64,000 nt of DNA from positions 1-64,000 of the forward strand of contig DBTY01000025.1 of the NCBI GenBank assembly GCA_002307295.1. The letters run 5' to 3'. Of the stretch, positions 28,094 to 37,278 are shown in pieces (the stretch's first letter is position 1; each line of letters opens with the position of its first letter). Made by a program: the position numbers and the translations under genes. The notes beneath the pieces were generated by a model that saw only the letters and a program-made list of their open reading frames with translations, did no database searches and was not told the DNA's origin. The DNA comes from Ignavibacteriales bacterium UBA1304 (GTDB lineage Bacteria > Bacteroidota > Ignavibacteria > Ignavibacteriales > Ignavibacteriaceae).

Positions 28094-31000
28094 TTATTTA
28101 ATTACTGCAAATTTACCGATAAATGTGCCCGTCGAGCCGCCGTCCACATGGTATATATACAAACCCGGAGCAATCTCTAAATTATCTTTTGTTCTTAAAT
28201 CCCATGCAATAACGCCCTGACTTATACTACCGGTATGTTCTAATGTTTTAACAAGCTCGCCAGTTACAGTATAAATTCTGATTGTACACTTTTGCGGCAA
28301 AGCGCGGAATTCAATTTTCCTTTCGCCTCTGCCTGAAACTGCAAATCTTTGCGGTTCAAAACTTGCCGCGCCTACATAAGGGTTAGGAACTACATATGGT
28401 TTTTTATTAAAGTCGCTTTTCGCTTTATCCCTATCTACGCTTTGCGCTACAGTGGTAAATGTAAATACATCTTTGGAAGAATATGGAATATTAATGGAAA
28501 TATTATATTCGTCGCCTGCGGCTGGTTGTTTAAGCACAAACGAACTTCCCTGTCCCGTAGTATCAAAATCAATTCTCCAGGTCGCTTTTAAGTTTGACGG
28601 AGCTGATGATGGAGCGGTTAAAACTTCCACATAATCGTTCAATGAGTTAATCGTGCCGTTATTATCCGTATCTCTAAATCTGAATTTTAATTTAACGTCG
28701 CCGCTTGCAGTTTTGGCATAAATCCTGAATTTTGCCTGCTTTGCCGGAAGTCCAACTGCAGCTACCGAAGTATCAACATATTGATCGCTAAAGACAATGC
28801 TTATTTTTTCAGGATAACCGATGCGTTTATATCCAATTGGGTACGCAGTCTGGTATCTTGCCGCAAACTTTGCGTTAGTCGAGCTTGATTTTGTGAACCC
28901 TGTGTTAGCCGTATCTATTGTGACGGCTGCCGGGGTAGTAATTATTGGAAGTAATCCCTTACCAATTGAGCCGTTGCCAACGCCGCTAAGATCGGCTCCA
29001 TAAATGAATAAAGTATCTTTTTCCGTTTCATCTATTAATCTGTAATTTTCTGCTCTTACGCTATCTTCCGGATTTGTAAAATCAATTTTGAAAGCGTGAT
29101 TATCCGGAATCAGTCCAGGATTTTTAATCGAAATATTAACGTTGCCCACGCCCGTTCCAGAAGCATGCACAATTGTATTTGTTTCCGCCGTTTTATAACC
29201 GTCAACCGGAGGTTCCGGCGTAACCGATACTACGTTTTTAGGCAATACAATTCCGCCTCTAACCGTCTGGCTAACTGCAATTGCGTTTTCAGACGGGTAA
29301 GTTTCAGTAGAGTCAACGCCTCTGTCATAAGCGGTAATTGCATAATAATATAACTGTCCGTTTGTTACTGTAGTATCTTTATATGTATGAGTAATTCCGT
29401 TGTTTGTTCCTAAGTAATAAGCCACTCCGTCAACAGTGGTTTTGCTATACCCGGAAAAATCATTTACTAAGTCAAACTGCGCAAGAGGCTTTCCGTTGCC
29501 TATAGTTCCGGTACCCGATCCGTTTGATATTACCTGCGGATCCAAAAATGTAGGGTCTGTGCTTCTATAAATTCTGTATCCTTCAAAGTCGTCGTTATTT
29601 GTAACCGGGTCATATGCTCTTTCAGCTTTATCGTCCCATGTTAGAGTAACATATTTATCTCCTGCAAAAGCTTTTAAAGTTGGCATTGGAGGCGGAACAG
29701 AAAATTGGTAATTAGCTTTATAAATCTGCTGAACCACTTTAGTGGTAGTTCTCAGTTCGCTTAAAGTCTGTCCAAATCCCAAAGCAAGACTAAATCTTTC
29801 AGTCTTGCCAGCCTTTAAATAAAAAGGGCCGGAAGCGAATAAAAACGCTATATTGTAGTTCATAGCTACAGGATTATCATAAGAGTTTGTTGAAGTAAAC
29901 ATATCATAAAGTCTTTTAGGCCATTCTTTTCCGTCATCATAAAAAACTACGTTATCTACTTCAGTGCTTGAATTGCCTGCACCAGCTTTAATACGATTCA
30001 TTTTAAAACCAGTAAGACCTATTTGGTCTGATTCGTCTTTATCAGTTTTATCAAAATTGGGCTCGCCAGCCGTTGGTATTCCATCTCCTTCGCCGGGATC
30101 ATTAGTGCCAAATACTCCGTCCGCGCCTGTATCGTCATATTCGGCAACCCAGTCCATGTCTTCATCGCCAGTAAACCATATTCCGGCTTTATAAGCGGGT
30201 CTCTGTTCCAACGGCCCATAAAAGGCTTCAAACTTAGCCAAATTATAATGCGTTACTACATAATTTCTAATAGCATCCTGACCGACAATTTTTGTTCCCG
30301 GACCGCTGTCTCTGCTTTCGTCCGTAATGCCGTCGTTATCGTTATCAATACCGTCAATGCTGTTGCCAGGAGTTTCCATATAAGCATAACCCAGATAGCC
30401 TGTAGCCCCCTGAACTCCGTGACCGTACATATCCCACGTATAAACCAAATTTAATCCGGTCTCTTTATCAAAGTATGCATTATCGTCGTCAGACTCGGCA
30501 ATCCCATCCACTCCAACGCCAGAGCCTCCTACGCCAGAATCCATGTACAAACCAAAAATTATATTATTATCATAATCAGTAGTGCTTTCATTTGCTATAT
30601 CATAGTGAAAGAAAATAACATATCCAGCCTGAGGATTAGACCATTGAAAACCGCGCTGCTCAATTTTTAATCCAAGCCCTCTTCTTGTATTATCTCTTGA
30701 ATCCGGGTAATAATTCCATGCGTCAAAATAATTATCGTCATACACAACAAAGCTCTCCTGATCGGCGCCAGCAGCTTTACCAAAATAGCCATTCCATGAA
30801 CCGCTCCAGCCCGGATCGAAATAATCGCTAAGTTTATCAACCCATTTATCCGGCCAGGTTCTTGGGTCGTTGCTCATTGCTACAGATCGACCTGTGTTTA
30901 TAGCAGGATCGGCCTGAAAATAACCCGGACGCGGTTCAAAGCGCATAGTTTTGTTTGTAACAGGACTTGTTCCCTGTCTTTCCCGATAACCGGTTTCCAT

Positions 31001-31324
31001 AATATAAGCAGTGTTTCCATTTTTCTGAGTAATTTTTGCAAGCACAAATGGAGTAGTTCCATCGCTGTAATTTTCGCCTGATCCTTTCGGCACTTCTACT
31101 GAATGGAATGTGCTATAATCGACTTTTAATGGATCAGGAGGATAATCGCCTACCATTCCATAATTATAAAATATAGTCCTTATTTTATTTGCGTCATGCG
31201 TGCCGCTTCTTTCCGCGTCGATTCTTCCTCGTAAATCCGGATCGATAACAGGCAGAAACTGCGCATAAAGACTGCCTGAAGCGAGAATAATTACAGATAA
31301 AACAATTAAAAATTTTTGAGACAT
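28094..31324 (-). CDS. Large secreted FN3/Asp-rich protein with variant sorting tail, locus A
   Basis: A protein of about 1,076 residues with a signal peptide (MSQKFLIVLSVIILASGSLYA). No catalytic motif is seen. There are calcium-binding-looking Asp-rich loops (DGIDNDNDGITDESRD near 320 and a second near 385-415), an FN3-type domain starting near 545 (GYRIYRSTDP), and a C-terminal domain beginning VVPNPYVGAASFEP and ending GKFAVIK that looks like a sorting-domain variant. A homolog with the same layout is at 59202-62456. Both lie between a TonB receptor and a PorV-like gene, so I infer an outer-membrane partner of the receptor, perhaps in place of SusD. The frame runs to 31438, but AAGGACGAGAAAT before the Met at 31324 and the signal peptide decide the start. 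Confidence 0.8.
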   Translation of the reverse strand: MSQKFLIVLSVIILASGSLYAQFLPVIDPDLRGRIDAERSGTHDANKIRTIFYNYGMVGDYPPDPLKVDYSTFHSVEVPKGSGENYSDGTTPFVLAKITQKNGNTAYIMETGYRERQGTSPVTNKTMRFEPRPGYFQADPAINTGRSVAMSNDPRTWPDKWVDKLSDYFDPGWSGSWNGYFGKAAGADQESFVVYDDNYFDAWNYYPDSRDNTRRGLGLKIEQRGFQWSNPQAGYVIFFHYDIANESTTDYDNNIIFGLYMDSGVGGSGVGVDGIAESDDDNAYFDKETGLNLVYTWDMYGHGVQGATGYLGYAYMETPGNSIDGIDNDNDGITDESRDSGPGTKIVGQDAIRNYVVTHYNLAKFEAFYGPLEQRPAYKAGIWFTGDEDMDWVAEYDDTGADGVFGTNDPGEGDGIPTAGEPNFDKTDKDESDQIGLTGFKMNRIKAGAGNSSTEVDNVVFYDDGKEWPKRLYDMFTSTNSYDNPVAMNYNIAFLFASGPFYLKAGKTERFSLALGFGQTLSELRTTTKVVQQIYKANYQFSVPPPMPTLKAFAGDKYVTLTWDDKAERAYDPVTNNDDFEGYRIYRSTDPTFLDPQVISNGSGTGTIGNGKPLAQFDLVNDFSGYSKTTVDGVAYYLGTNNGITHTYKDTTVTNGQLYYYAITAYDRGVDSTETYPSENAIAVSQTVRGGIVLPKNVVSVTPEPPVDGYKTAETNTIVHASGTGVGNVNISIKNPGLIPDNHAFKIDFTNPEDSVRAENYRLIDETEKDTLFIYGADLSGVGNGSIGKGLLPIITTPAAVTIDTANTGFTKSSSTNAKFAARYQTAYPIGYKRIGYPEKISIVFSDQYVDTSVAAVGLPAKQAKFRIYAKTASGDVKLKFRFRDTDNNGTINSLNDYVEVLTAPSSAPSNLKATWRIDFDTTGQGSSFVLKQPAAGDEYNISINIPYSSKDVFTFTTVAQSVDRDKAKSDFNKKPYVVPNPYVGAASFEPQRFAVSGRGERKIEFRALPQKCTIRIYTVTGELVKTLEHTGSISQGVIAWDLRTKDNLEIAPGLYIYHVDGGSTGTFIGKFAVIK

Positions 31325-31442
31325 ATTTCTCGTCCTTCTTTGAAGTTCAGAGTTTTCATATTTCAAATTTTCACTTTTAACAAAGCTAAAACCTGAATTA
31401 ACATTTACCATTTTGAAGTCTTTTTCGTTATTAATCATCTTT

Positions 31443-34109
31443 TTATTTACTCCTTATAGAAACGCCAATTTCTATTCTTCTTGGTTCGGCAAACCGCGAA
31501 GGATCAGCCAGCGTAGCTTTATCAGTAACCGGAGTAAGAGAATAATCAGGGCTTCCTGTAGTATTAAAAACAGTTCCGTTTGTAAAATGCGTATTGAATA
31601 AATTGAATACTCTTAAAAATATACTTGCGTCAACGCCAAAGAACTTAAGAAACTTTTCGCCGCGCAAATCAACTAAAGAGTAGCCGTCTTTACGTCCGGA
31701 GTTTGTTTCCAGATCTGCGCCAAAACCATAACCAAGCGCGGGAGTATAAGGCTGACCGCTTGCGTAACGCACTATTGCGCTGATAGAAAAATTATCAGGC
31801 ACGTAATAAACCGAAGTAAGGTTTAGCGTATGCCGCTGATCCCAGCTAAACGCAATATCTCTGGGACGCGAATCTTTTCCGTTTGCGGCTCTTGTGGCAG
31901 TTTCAGAAGGATCGCTTGAGTTCCCCTGAGCAAATTGCATTGTGTAATCCAACGTTGCGCTTACAGGGCCAAAATCTCTATGAGTTATTGAAACTGTAAA
32001 ACCGGATACGCTTCCAAAATCTATATTTGTATATCTTGCATACGAAGCCGCCGTATATGTATTAACAAACTCAACTCCCAACAAATCTCTTATATCTTTA
32101 TAGAAGAAGGTTAATTCTGCGCCAATGCTAGGACCAAAAGCCTGTTTTAATCCAAATTCATATTGAATGGTTTTTTCCGGTCTCAAATCGGGATTGCCCA
32201 TTACGCCATAGCTTATACCTCCCGCCTGAAGTTCGTCTAAAAGCGAATAATCGGCATTATTATACAATAAGCTTAAACCGGGCATTTGATAAAAATGACC
32301 GTACGAAAAATAAAGCGAAGCCGTATTAGTTAACGGGAAACTAAAACCAAGACGCGGAGCCAAAGCTAGTTTTACAGACGTTTTTTTTGCCGCCGTGACC
32401 GGAGCTCCTGAAATTGTATTTGCCGGATTTTGTAAATCTCCCGGGACATAAGCGTTAGCGTCAAAGTACTCAAAGCGCAAACCAGCCCTAACTACTAAAT
32501 CGCCCCATTCGACTCTATCCTGCAAATAAGAAGCGAGTTGTTTTGGATAATATGTTTTTACGCCCGGCTGACGAGGAACATTTTCTCTAGGAAGAAGTAT
32601 TTCTACTCCGTTTACGTTTGTCTGCAATAAATAACCAGGACTTCCAAAAAGCATTTCTGAATTTTGCGTTTCAATTCCAGCTTCTACTAAATCTGATCGG
32701 GATGCCTGCCATGTATAATCTCCCTTTACTACAAAAGCATTTGTCCTTTGTTTAAATCTTGAAAGTTCAACCCCCTGAACAATAGCGCCGTTTTCATAAT
32801 TAGCGTCTCCTTTTGGCGTTCCAGCTTCAAGGTACCTGGAATCAAATAAATCTTCATACTTATAGTCTTTATAATCAAAAAGATTTTGTCTTATGTTCAA
32901 TTTGTAAAACATTTTTTCAGAAATAGTATGAGTAAAACTTACGCCGTGAGTAAGCGAATAAGTATACGCTGTGCCCAATCCGTCTGGATTGTATCTGTAT
33001 GCATATTGGTAATTTGTCTGATCTATTTTGCTTAAAGAAGCCTGATAACTTATTTGTATATTTTTAAATGACTGATTTGTGATTTTAAACTGACTGCTCC
33101 ACTCCTTATGCGTCTGCATAGCCACAAGAGCGTTATCGCCTGTAGGATGAAAGTTCATTTTTCCCAAATCGTTTGAGTCTGTCGGCATAAATCTTCTTTC
33201 GCCATACAAATAACCGTTATTTATAAATCTTCTTCCGCTAAGAAAAAATGTAGTCGCCGGCAAATAAGTAGGACCGCTTATTGTGCCCTGATAATTTTGA
33301 ATTGTAAAAGGTTTATATTTGTCATTATGAGGATATCTGTCAGCGTCTGTGGTATAATAACTGCCAGTAAAAATTTCTCCCGACCATTCAAATTTTTGAG
33401 AACCTGTTTGCAGTACTGCATTTACTACTCCGGACATTGCCTGCCCGTATTTTGCGTCAAATGTTCCGCTAATAACCTGAACTTCCTGTATAACAGATCT
33501 ATCAAGCTGAAGCGTAGACGAATTATCATAAGGATTGTTTACAGTGACTCCATCAACCTGATATTGAACCTCTCCAATACGGCCGCCTCTAAAGTGCCCG
33601 TCTACAACGCCCGCCTGCAAGTTTACAATATCCGTTAATCCTTGTACAGGTAGGTTTTTAATTTCATCTTTATTGATGGATGAAACCGAACTTGTCTGGT
33701 TAACTTCTACAAGAGGCCTCGTAGCGACAACTACAACTTCTTCCTGCTGAAAAGATTGCGAAGCTAAGGAAACGTTTATTTTAGTAGTCTGATCGGCTGA
33801 AATTCTGATTTTTTCAACTAGCTTTGACTGAAATCCAATAAATCTGAATCTGACAGAATAAGTCCCTGCGCGAAGATTGATTATTGAATAATAGCCGTCT
33901 ATATCAGCCGCAGCGCCAAGGCTGGTGCCCTCCACAAGCACATTAGCGCCCGCTAAAGGATTGCCTTCATTATCCGTAACGCGACCTGAGAGCTTCCCCG
34001 AAGTTTGCGAAAAGATTGTTTGGCTTGATAGAATTAAAATCAGAAATAATGCTTTTTTAATCCAGCTTCTCCAAACAAGAAGTTGTTCTTGTTTTATTTT
34101 AATATGCAT
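31443..34109 (-). CDS. TonB-dependent receptor, locus A
   Basis: An 888-residue outer-membrane receptor: signal peptide (to about 35), a carboxypeptidase-regulatory-like domain (GKLSGRVTDNEGNPLAGANV, about 37-120), a plug domain (about 125-235, with the VDGVTVNNPYDN region) and a C-terminal 22-strand-type barrel. This is the architecture of SusC-like transporters, but no SusD gene follows; instead come the large FN3 protein, a PorV-like protein and a GH144-like enzyme. It probably imports beta-1,2-gluco-oligosaccharides. It begins about 45 bases after the terminator of the CBM9-like gene at 34200-36104; I see no matching operator in that short gap. Confidence 0.95.
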   Translation of the reverse strand: MHIKIKQEQLLVWRSWIKKALFLILILSSQTIFSQTSGKLSGRVTDNEGNPLAGANVLVEGTSLGAAADIDGYYSIINLRAGTYSVRFRFIGFQSKLVEKIRISADQTTKINVSLASQSFQQEEVVVVATRPLVEVNQTSSVSSINKDEIKNLPVQGLTDIVNLQAGVVDGHFRGGRIGEVQYQVDGVTVNNPYDNSSTLQLDRSVIQEVQVISGTFDAKYGQAMSGVVNAVLQTGSQKFEWSGEIFTGSYYTTDADRYPHNDKYKPFTIQNYQGTISGPTYLPATTFFLSGRRFINNGYLYGERRFMPTDSNDLGKMNFHPTGDNALVAMQTHKEWSSQFKITNQSFKNIQISYQASLSKIDQTNYQYAYRYNPDGLGTAYTYSLTHGVSFTHTISEKMFYKLNIRQNLFDYKDYKYEDLFDSRYLEAGTPKGDANYENGAIVQGVELSRFKQRTNAFVVKGDYTWQASRSDLVEAGIETQNSEMLFGSPGYLLQTNVNGVEILLPRENVPRQPGVKTYYPKQLASYLQDRVEWGDLVVRAGLRFEYFDANAYVPGDLQNPANTISGAPVTAAKKTSVKLALAPRLGFSFPLTNTASLYFSYGHFYQMPGLSLLYNNADYSLLDELQAGGISYGVMGNPDLRPEKTIQYEFGLKQAFGPSIGAELTFFYKDIRDLLGVEFVNTYTAASYARYTNIDFGSVSGFTVSITHRDFGPVSATLDYTMQFAQGNSSDPSETATRAANGKDSRPRDIAFSWDQRHTLNLTSVYYVPDNFSISAIVRYASGQPYTPALGYGFGADLETNSGRKDGYSLVDLRGEKFLKFFGVDASIFLRVFNLFNTHFTNGTVFNTTGSPDYSLTPVTDKATLADPSRFAEPRRIEIGVSIRSK

Positions 34110-34154
34110 ACCTGTTCCAAAGATTACTCAATAAATTTGAAATAAGAAAAAATA

Positions 34155-34189
34155 AAAGGCGTAAAAGTTGATTTAACATTTACGCCTTT
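34155..34189 (-). terminator. Rho-independent terminator after the second CBM9-like gene
   Basis: AAAGGCGTAAA (34155-34165) and TTTACGCCTTT (34179-34189) form an 11-bp stem with a 13-base loop. On the minus strand it is followed by TTTTATTTTTT. It separates the CBM9-like gene from the TonB receptor gene, although some read-through could still feed the receptor operon. Confidence 0.8.
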
Positions 34190-34199
34190 CAATATTCAT

Positions 34200-36104
34200 T
34201 TATTTGAGAAGAAGCATTTTGCCCATATTGCTTTCCAAAGAACGTCCAGAAACGCCGTTTACTTTTATCTGATAAAAATAAACGCCAGAAGCTAAACCGT
34301 AAGCGTTAAAATTATACTCGTTAGTTCCCGCTAAAACGCTTTTTACTGAAGTTTTAGCTACATTTTGTCCAATTCCATTATAGAAAGAAATCACAACGTC
34401 GCCTGCAAAAGGAAGCGAATATTTTATTTTAGTCGTAGGATTAAAAGGATTTGGGAAATTTCCTTTAAGCGTAATTGAGTTTGGAATAATCACATCTTTA
34501 GTTTTATCTACGCCTGTGATCAGAGATTTAGGGTCCATATACATCCATGGCGTAGCCTGCTGTCCTGCGTTTTCCCTAAACCACCAGGTTCTGGTTCCAT
34601 AGTTATTTGCAGCGTCGTCAAACGAATCGCCGTCTAAAAGATTTACTCCGCCAAATAACAAATGATCGCCAAGTCCGCTTGGATATCCAAGTTTTGTAAG
34701 ATCAATCTTCATTTCAATAACATAACCGGAATCGACGTCGGTATTAACTCCAACCGTAGTAGAGCCTTTTAATTTTACAGCATAAGTAGCATAACCAGAG
34801 TCTACAAGAGACGGCAGAAAACCGTATGCGTGAGCCGCATTATCCTGCCCAAAACTTACTCTAAGTTCTTTAAAATTCATTATATTTTCTATACTGTAGT
34901 CGCTTCTATGAGCAAGCGTTAATAAAACGCCGTCGGCTTTATCATATGTTTCCGTTCCCTGTACAATCTGATCGTTTACATCAGCTCCAAAATATAAATA
35001 GTTGTCTTTGAAGAACATTTTGATAGTTGCAAACGAAGGATCTAATACGGCAGGTTTTATTCCGTTGCCTGCTAAATCAGCCTGATACTGGCCGCTCATA
35101 TAAGGTCCTATGCCAGGATAAGATTTACGTAAAGTCGTATCGTCCCACGCAATATTAAATGTATAAGCGCCTTTCCAGACAGGTTCGTCAAGAGAGCCGT
35201 CTATTACCGGAGCCGCGCTATTAGCTCCGCTAGGAATAATAACGTCAGGAGCTACGTCAGGAACTGCGCCAGAATTAATTGTGACCGAAGGCTTAGAGTA
35301 AACTCTGCCGGTATTATTCTGATTTACATTTCCCCAAGGGCTTTGCCAGCAAGCTCTTGTTTCGCAAATAACGCTTGGATCGCTCCCATAAAGATTATCG
35401 CCATCCCAAATACTAAAATTCAATTCAATTACGTCTCCGTCGGCTTTAGTAACGTCGTACCCAAGTTTGCTTAAATCAATTCTCATTTCGGTATACCAGC
35501 CCTTATCAGGCAGATTATCGTTAGCAATGCCGTCTACAAAAGTAGCGGCTTCCCAGGTAGCAATTTTAGCAGGAGTTCTTCCAGTACTGGTTTCTCCATA
35601 TGTGCCAGAATACACCGGAGGTCTTCCAACCCAGTTTGTAGCAGTATCGCCTAAAGCGCCAAGATACCACCCATAAAAGAATTCAGCGGGAGAAATTGGA
35701 CTGCCGCTGCTTGTTCTATCTTTAATTGACATTAATATCGCGTCCCATCTGGCCCAGTCTTTTGTTCCGCCAATAGAGGAGTCAGGAATGCTGAAAGCCA
35801 AATAGAGCTGGTTTCCGTCAACAAGAAATTTTACTACTGCGTTAATTGGATCCGTGCATGCTTCTCCCTGAAACTCTGCTTTCCAGCCGCTTGTAGGCAA
35901 ACCTGCGGACTTGCCATATTTAATAACTATCGAATCAGCTTTTGCCCATGCCGATTCCGTAAACTTACCGTCTAACGTAATTTTTTCGCCTGCGGTAGAT
36001 CTTGCCCAAACAACATCCTGGCGTTTTATAGATTGACTAAACGCCGCAGTTGTAAGTAAAATAAAACTGAAAATTAAAAAAATGGTAATCGAACATCGTT
36101 TCAT
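34200..36104 (-). CDS. Sorted surface protein with two CBM9-like domains (second copy)
   Basis: A 634-residue secreted protein with a signal peptide (MKRCSITIFLIFSFILLTTA), two CBM9/DOMON-like domains (about 24-250, ITLDGKFTESAWAKAD; about 290-545, PVIDGSLDEPVWKGAY) and a type IX sorting domain (NFPNPFNPTTKIKYSLP to GKMLLLK). No catalytic motif is visible. Like the protein at 23447-25468 it probably holds glycan at the surface. The ribosome binding site GGAGGCGGC fixes the start at 36104, although the frame is open to 36173. Two LacI-type operators lie upstream. Confidence 0.85.
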   Translation of the reverse strand: MKRCSITIFLIFSFILLTTAAFSQSIKRQDVVWARSTAGEKITLDGKFTESAWAKADSIVIKYGKSAGLPTSGWKAEFQGEACTDPINAVVKFLVDGNQLYLAFSIPDSSIGGTKDWARWDAILMSIKDRTSSGSPISPAEFFYGWYLGALGDTATNWVGRPPVYSGTYGETSTGRTPAKIATWEAATFVDGIANDNLPDKGWYTEMRIDLSKLGYDVTKADGDVIELNFSIWDGDNLYGSDPSVICETRACWQSPWGNVNQNNTGRVYSKPSVTINSGAVPDVAPDVIIPSGANSAAPVIDGSLDEPVWKGAYTFNIAWDDTTLRKSYPGIGPYMSGQYQADLAGNGIKPAVLDPSFATIKMFFKDNYLYFGADVNDQIVQGTETYDKADGVLLTLAHRSDYSIENIMNFKELRVSFGQDNAAHAYGFLPSLVDSGYATYAVKLKGSTTVGVNTDVDSGYVIEMKIDLTKLGYPSGLGDHLLFGGVNLLDGDSFDDAANNYGTRTWWFRENAGQQATPWMYMDPKSLITGVDKTKDVIIPNSITLKGNFPNPFNPTTKIKYSLPFAGDVVISFYNGIGQNVAKTSVKSVLAGTNEYNFNAYGLASGVYFYQIKVNGVSGRSLESNMGKMLLLK

Positions 36105-36150
36105 GCCGCCTCCAATAGTTATTATTTTTATAATTGAAATTTCTTTTCTT

Positions 36151-36164
36151 TGTAAACGTTTGCA
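36151..36164. promoter_or_regulatory. LacI-type operator (promoter-distal) of second CBM9-like gene
   Basis: TGTAAACGTTTGCA matches the palindrome TGTAAACGTTTACA at 13 of 14 positions. It lies 47 bases before the ATG and 41 bases from the second operator, centre to centre, close to four helical turns, which would allow cooperative binding. Confidence 0.65.
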
Positions 36165-36191
36165 ATTAAACATACGACAAATATCTTTAAT

Positions 36192-36205
36192 TGTAAACGT
36201 TTACA
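36192..36205. promoter_or_regulatory. LacI-type operator (perfect) of second CBM9-like gene
   Basis: TGTAAACGTTTACA, the same perfect core as at 25588-25609. It is about 88 bases upstream of the gene start. A minus-strand TTGACA lies at 36256-36251, but no good -10 box is at the right distance, so the promoter is less clear than at the other CBM9-like gene. Confidence 0.75.
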
Positions 36206-36607
36206 TTTTATTTTAATCGCTTGTTGAAAATTCATAAAATTAATAATTATTGTCAAGAAAATTGTAAAATTTAATATTGACTGAAATTAACCTGGACTTT
36301 TATAGCCAAGAATTTCCCAAAAATCATTTTCTTGTGTTTTGTGTTAGTTTTGTAAACTAATAACCGTATATTGCACAATACAATATGATTTATTACGGAC
36401 ATGCTAAATACTGGCGTAATATTTGATAATGCGCTATTTTCACTAATTATTTAATATTTGCAATTGCTAATTGACACTTTCATAATATTATGTTAGTATT
36501 ATAGTTACAAATTCCGAGTATTTTATAATATTTCAGGTTTCTTATTCGGGACGAGTTATGGTTCTATATAATTAATTTACATAAGTAAACAGTAAGCAGG
36601 AGTTAGA
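36206..36607 (+). promoter_or_regulatory. Non-coding region with the promoter of the RRM gene
   Basis: This 400-base stretch holds no gene. On the plus strand TTGACA (36471-36476), a 17-base spacer and TAGTAT (36494-36499) form a sigma-70-type promoter for the RRM gene, giving an untranslated leader of about 100 bases. A long leader is common for cold-induced RNA-binding genes, so the leader may be regulatory. The left end carries the upstream side of the CBM9-like gene's control region. Confidence 0.6.
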
Positions 36608-36961
36608 ATGAACATCTATGTTGGGAACCTTTCCCGGGAAGTTACCGAAGAAGAACTGAAAAAAGCCTTTGAAGCATTTGGCCGAGTTACATCAGGCTCA
36701 ATAATAAAAGACAAATTCAGCGGCGAATCTAAAGGATTCGGATTTGTAGAAATGCCTTCAAAAACTGAAGCGACAACAGCTATGCAGGAATTGAACGGAA
36801 CAGATTTGAATGGTCGTAATATAACCGTTAATGAAGCTCGTCCTCGCGAAGATAATCGTAGCGGCGGCGGCGGCGGCGGAAGACGCGACGGCGGTAGAGG
36901 CGGTCGTAGTTCAAGCGGCGGTAGAGGCGGCAGCGGAAGCGGCGGCGGAAGACGCTTTTAA
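36608..36961 (+). CDS. RRM-type RNA-binding protein with Gly-rich tail
   Basis: A 117-residue protein with a single RNA-recognition motif: RNP2 IYVGNL (3-8) and RNP1 KGFGFVEM (42-49), followed by an RGG/Gly-rich tail (about 85-117). It binds single-stranded RNA; bacterial homologs are often cold-induced and may act as RNA chaperones. It has a ribosome binding site (AGCAGGAG), its own promoter and a strong terminator, so it is monocistronic. The GC-rich tail codes for GGC/GGT-rich repeats, which gives local base bias. Confidence 0.95.
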   Translation: MNIYVGNLSREVTEEELKKAFEAFGRVTSGSIIKDKFSGESKGFGFVEMPSKTEATTAMQELNGTDLNGRNITVNEARPREDNRSGGGGGGRRDGGRGGRSSSGGRGGSGSGGGRRF

Positions 36962-37078
36962 TTTATTGGCTTTTATGCCATATAAATTATTATCTAAATT
37001 TTAATAGAATAAATTGGTAGCTAATTATTAATTATATTAATAGTATCTATAATAATGTCCATTAAGTTTACACTGATA

Positions 37079-37120
37079 AACAGGCTGCTCTTTTAATTGC
37101 AGCCTGTTTTTTTTATTTTT
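37079..37120 (+). terminator. Rho-independent terminator after the RRM gene
   Basis: AACAGGCTGC (37079-37088) pairs with GCAGCCTGTT (37099-37108) around a ten-base loop and is followed by a T-run reading TTTTTTTTATTTTT. It lies about 118 bases after the stop codon of the RRM gene. Confidence 0.88.
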
Positions 37121-37278
37121 ACCTCTTCCCTTTTCCTCAAAACAGCCTCTCATACAGTTACATTTTCTTTCATTTACTAATTCTCCCGCTTATCCTATAT
37201 TTACAAGTTATTATGCGCAAATATTGTTATTTTTAAAAGCTTTATAATATAAAATTTATAAATAATGACGAAGTACAA

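Noticed and set aside
31325..31442. N-terminal extension of the large FN3 protein to 31438
   Set aside because: The signal peptide and ribosome binding site belong to the Met at 31324; the extension is not signal-like.
28094..34109. A SusD homolog after the TonB receptor
   Set aside because: The following ~1,076-residue protein has no lipoprotein signal or SusD-like TPR pattern; it is FN3/Asp-rich with a sorting-type tail.
36250..36277. Plus-strand TTGTCA...TAATAT as a promoter toward the RRM gene
   Set aside because: A much better TTGACA-17-TAGTAT pair lies closer to the gene at 36471-36499; the sequence more likely reflects the minus-strand TTGACA.
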